13,985 bases of DNA from NCBI GenBank assembly GCA_913055925.1, contig CAJXLH010000033.1, positions 1 through 13,985 of the forward strand, written 5' to 3'. Positions 12,976 to 13,985 of this stretch are shown here, piece after piece; the stretch's first letter is position 1; each line of letters starts with the position of its first letter. The DNA comes from an uncultured Maritalea sp. (lineage in GTDB: Bacteria > Pseudomonadota > Alphaproteobacteria > Rhizobiales > Devosiaceae). Below the pieces are notes generated by a model. The model saw nothing but the letters and a program-made list of their open reading frames with translations. It did no database searches and was not told where the DNA came from. The translations under genes were made by a program, and so were the position numbers.

Positions 12976-13985
12976 AACACTCCTTTTCGCCCTTTGCGCC
13001 CGGATGGGTGAGCGCGCCGTAGCGAGCTGGACCTACGCCTTGAGCGTATTTCCAGATTACACCAGAACCGAAGCTTGATTCACGAGGCGCCCAGTCGGCT
13101 TTACGTGCTTCAAGTTCGTCGTCTGAAAGATCAACTGAAATGTCACCGGTGTTTGCATTGATGGTGATCATGTCGCCATCTTTAAGCAAGCCGATTGGCC
13201 CACCAACCGCTGCTTCAGGACCGACGTGACCAATACAGAAGCCACGGGTAGCACCTGAGAAACGGCCATCTGTGATCAAGGCAACTTTGTCGCCCATGCC
13301 TTGGCCGTAAAGCGCAGCTGTTGTCGCCAACATTTCACGCATACCCGGGCCGCCAATTGGGCCTTCGTAGCGGATTACAAGCACTTCGCCTTCTTTGTAA
13401 TCACGGTTCGAAACTGCTTTGAAGCATTCTTCTTCGCTGTCGAAACAACGTGCAGGACCTGTGAACTCAAGATCGGTCATGCCAGCAACTTTCACAATCG
13501 CACCGTCTGGTGCCAAGTTGCCTTTCAAGCCAACAACACCACCAGTTGGGGTGATTGGATTGTTCGCAGGACGAACAACATCTTGGCTTTCATTCCATTT
13601 AACTTTTTCAAGGTTCTCAGCCATCGTACGGCCAGTAACGGTCATGCAATCGCCGTGCATATAGCCGTTTTCAAGCAGTGTTTTCATCAGCTGCGGAATA
13701 CCGCCTGCTTCAAACATGTCTTTTGCGACATATCTGCCACCTGGCTTCAAATCAGCGATGTAAGGCGTTTTCTTGAAGATTTCAGCAACGTCGAACAAAT
13801 CGAACTCGATGCCGGCTTCGTTTGCAATCGCTGGCAAGTGAAGTGCAGCGTTGGTGGAGCCACCAGAAGCAGCAACTACAGTCGCCGCATTCTCGAGTGC
13901 CTTACGAGTGACAATATCGCGCGGGCGGATATTGTTTTTCAGCAATTCCATAACTTGCTCACCGGCAGTCATGCAGAATTGGTCA
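12962..13985 (-). CDS. ilvD: Dihydroxy-acid dehydratase, C-terminal part
   Basis: Fe-S dehydratase that converts 2,3-dihydroxy-3-methylbutanoate (and the methylpentanoate) to the 2-oxo acid in valine, isoleucine and leucine synthesis. The frame is open to the right edge, giving about 340 C-terminal residues of a 560-615 residue protein. The window starts at DQFCMTAGEQV, so the internal Met at 13972 is not the true start. Visible family marks are ENAATVVAASGGSTNAALHL, HGDCMTVTGRTMAENL, then the IlvD/Edd signature DGRFSGATRGFCIGHVGPEA, whose Ser is the proposed general base, and the C-terminus GALTHPGAKGEKECYADI. The YADI ending suggests the shorter (about 570-residue) IlvD type. Sugar-acid dehydratases share this fold and cannot be fully excluded. 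It overlaps exoR by 14 nt, implying co-expression. Confidence 0.93.
   Translation of the reverse strand, partial: DQFCMTAGEQVMELLKNNIRPRDIVTRKALENAATVVAASGGSTNAALHLPAIANEAGIEFDLFDVAEIFKKTPYIADLKPGGRYVAKDMFEAGGIPQLMKTLLENGYMHGDCMTVTGRTMAENLEKVKWNESQDVVRPANNPITPTGGVVGLKGNLAPDGAIVKVAGMTDLEFTGPARCFDSEEECFKAVSNRDYKEGEVLVIRYEGPIGGPGMREMLATTAALYGQGMGDKVALITDGRFSGATRGFCIGHVGPEAAVGGPIGLLKDGDMITINANTGDISVDLSDDELEARKADWAPRESSFGSGVIWKYAQGVGPARYGALTHPGAKGEKECYADI

Noticed and set aside
1..13985. tRNA, rRNA, CRISPR array, insertion sequence or phage genes
   Set aside because: None seen: genes are contiguous housekeeping genes, there are no spaced direct repeats, and no transposase or integrase motifs.
1..13985. 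A new multi-gene defence or biosynthetic system
   Set aside because: Every sizeable open frame is explained by a known core family; the oddities are local (ATPase gain, nagZ absence, TatB tail, hairpins) and do not form a system.

Overview
The window is a dense, almost gap-free piece of alphaproteobacterial core chromosome, most likely from a Hyphomicrobiales (Rhizobiales) bacterium. The evidence is gene order (dgt, argS, SPOR-domain gene, scpA, scpB, tatABC, serS on one strand, with exoR, xthA and erpA next to dgt) and an ExoR-type Sel1-repeat protein, a regulator known mainly from this order. Base composition looks close to half GC by eye (not computed). I cannot place it to genus.

Layout from the right end. 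The minus-strand 3' part of ilvD (branched-chain amino-acid synthesis) overlaps the start of exoR (periplasmic regulator of the ExoS/ChvI two-component system). Convergent to exoR is the plus-strand pair erpA (Fe-S carrier) and xthA (exonuclease III). erpA diverges from dgt across a 101-bp gap that should hold promoters for both directions. From dgt leftwards every gene is on the minus strand: dgt, argS, a large SPOR-domain inner-membrane protein, scpA, scpB, an ABC-transporter ATPase, tatA, tatB, tatC and a serS that runs off the left edge. Junctions are short or overlapping (scpA/scpB 8 nt, scpB/ABC 11 nt, tatB/tatC 4 nt), so much of this run is probably co-transcribed.

The genes are mostly housekeeping. 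dgt controls dNTP pools, argS and serS charge tRNAs, the SPOR protein probably works at the septum, ScpAB is the kleisin part of condensin, and TatABC is the folded-protein exporter. Nothing here looks like a defence island, prophage, insertion sequence, CRISPR array or new multi-gene system.

The points worth a second look are local. An orphan FbpC-like ATPase sits between scpB and tatA, and nagZ, which usually lies between the SPOR gene and scpA in Hyphomicrobiales, is missing. TatB carries a histone-H1-like Lys/Ala/Pro tail. Several gaps (before tatA, SPOR and xthA, and between SPOR and scpA) contain clear stem-loops without terminator U-tracts. exoR is translationally coupled to ilvD.
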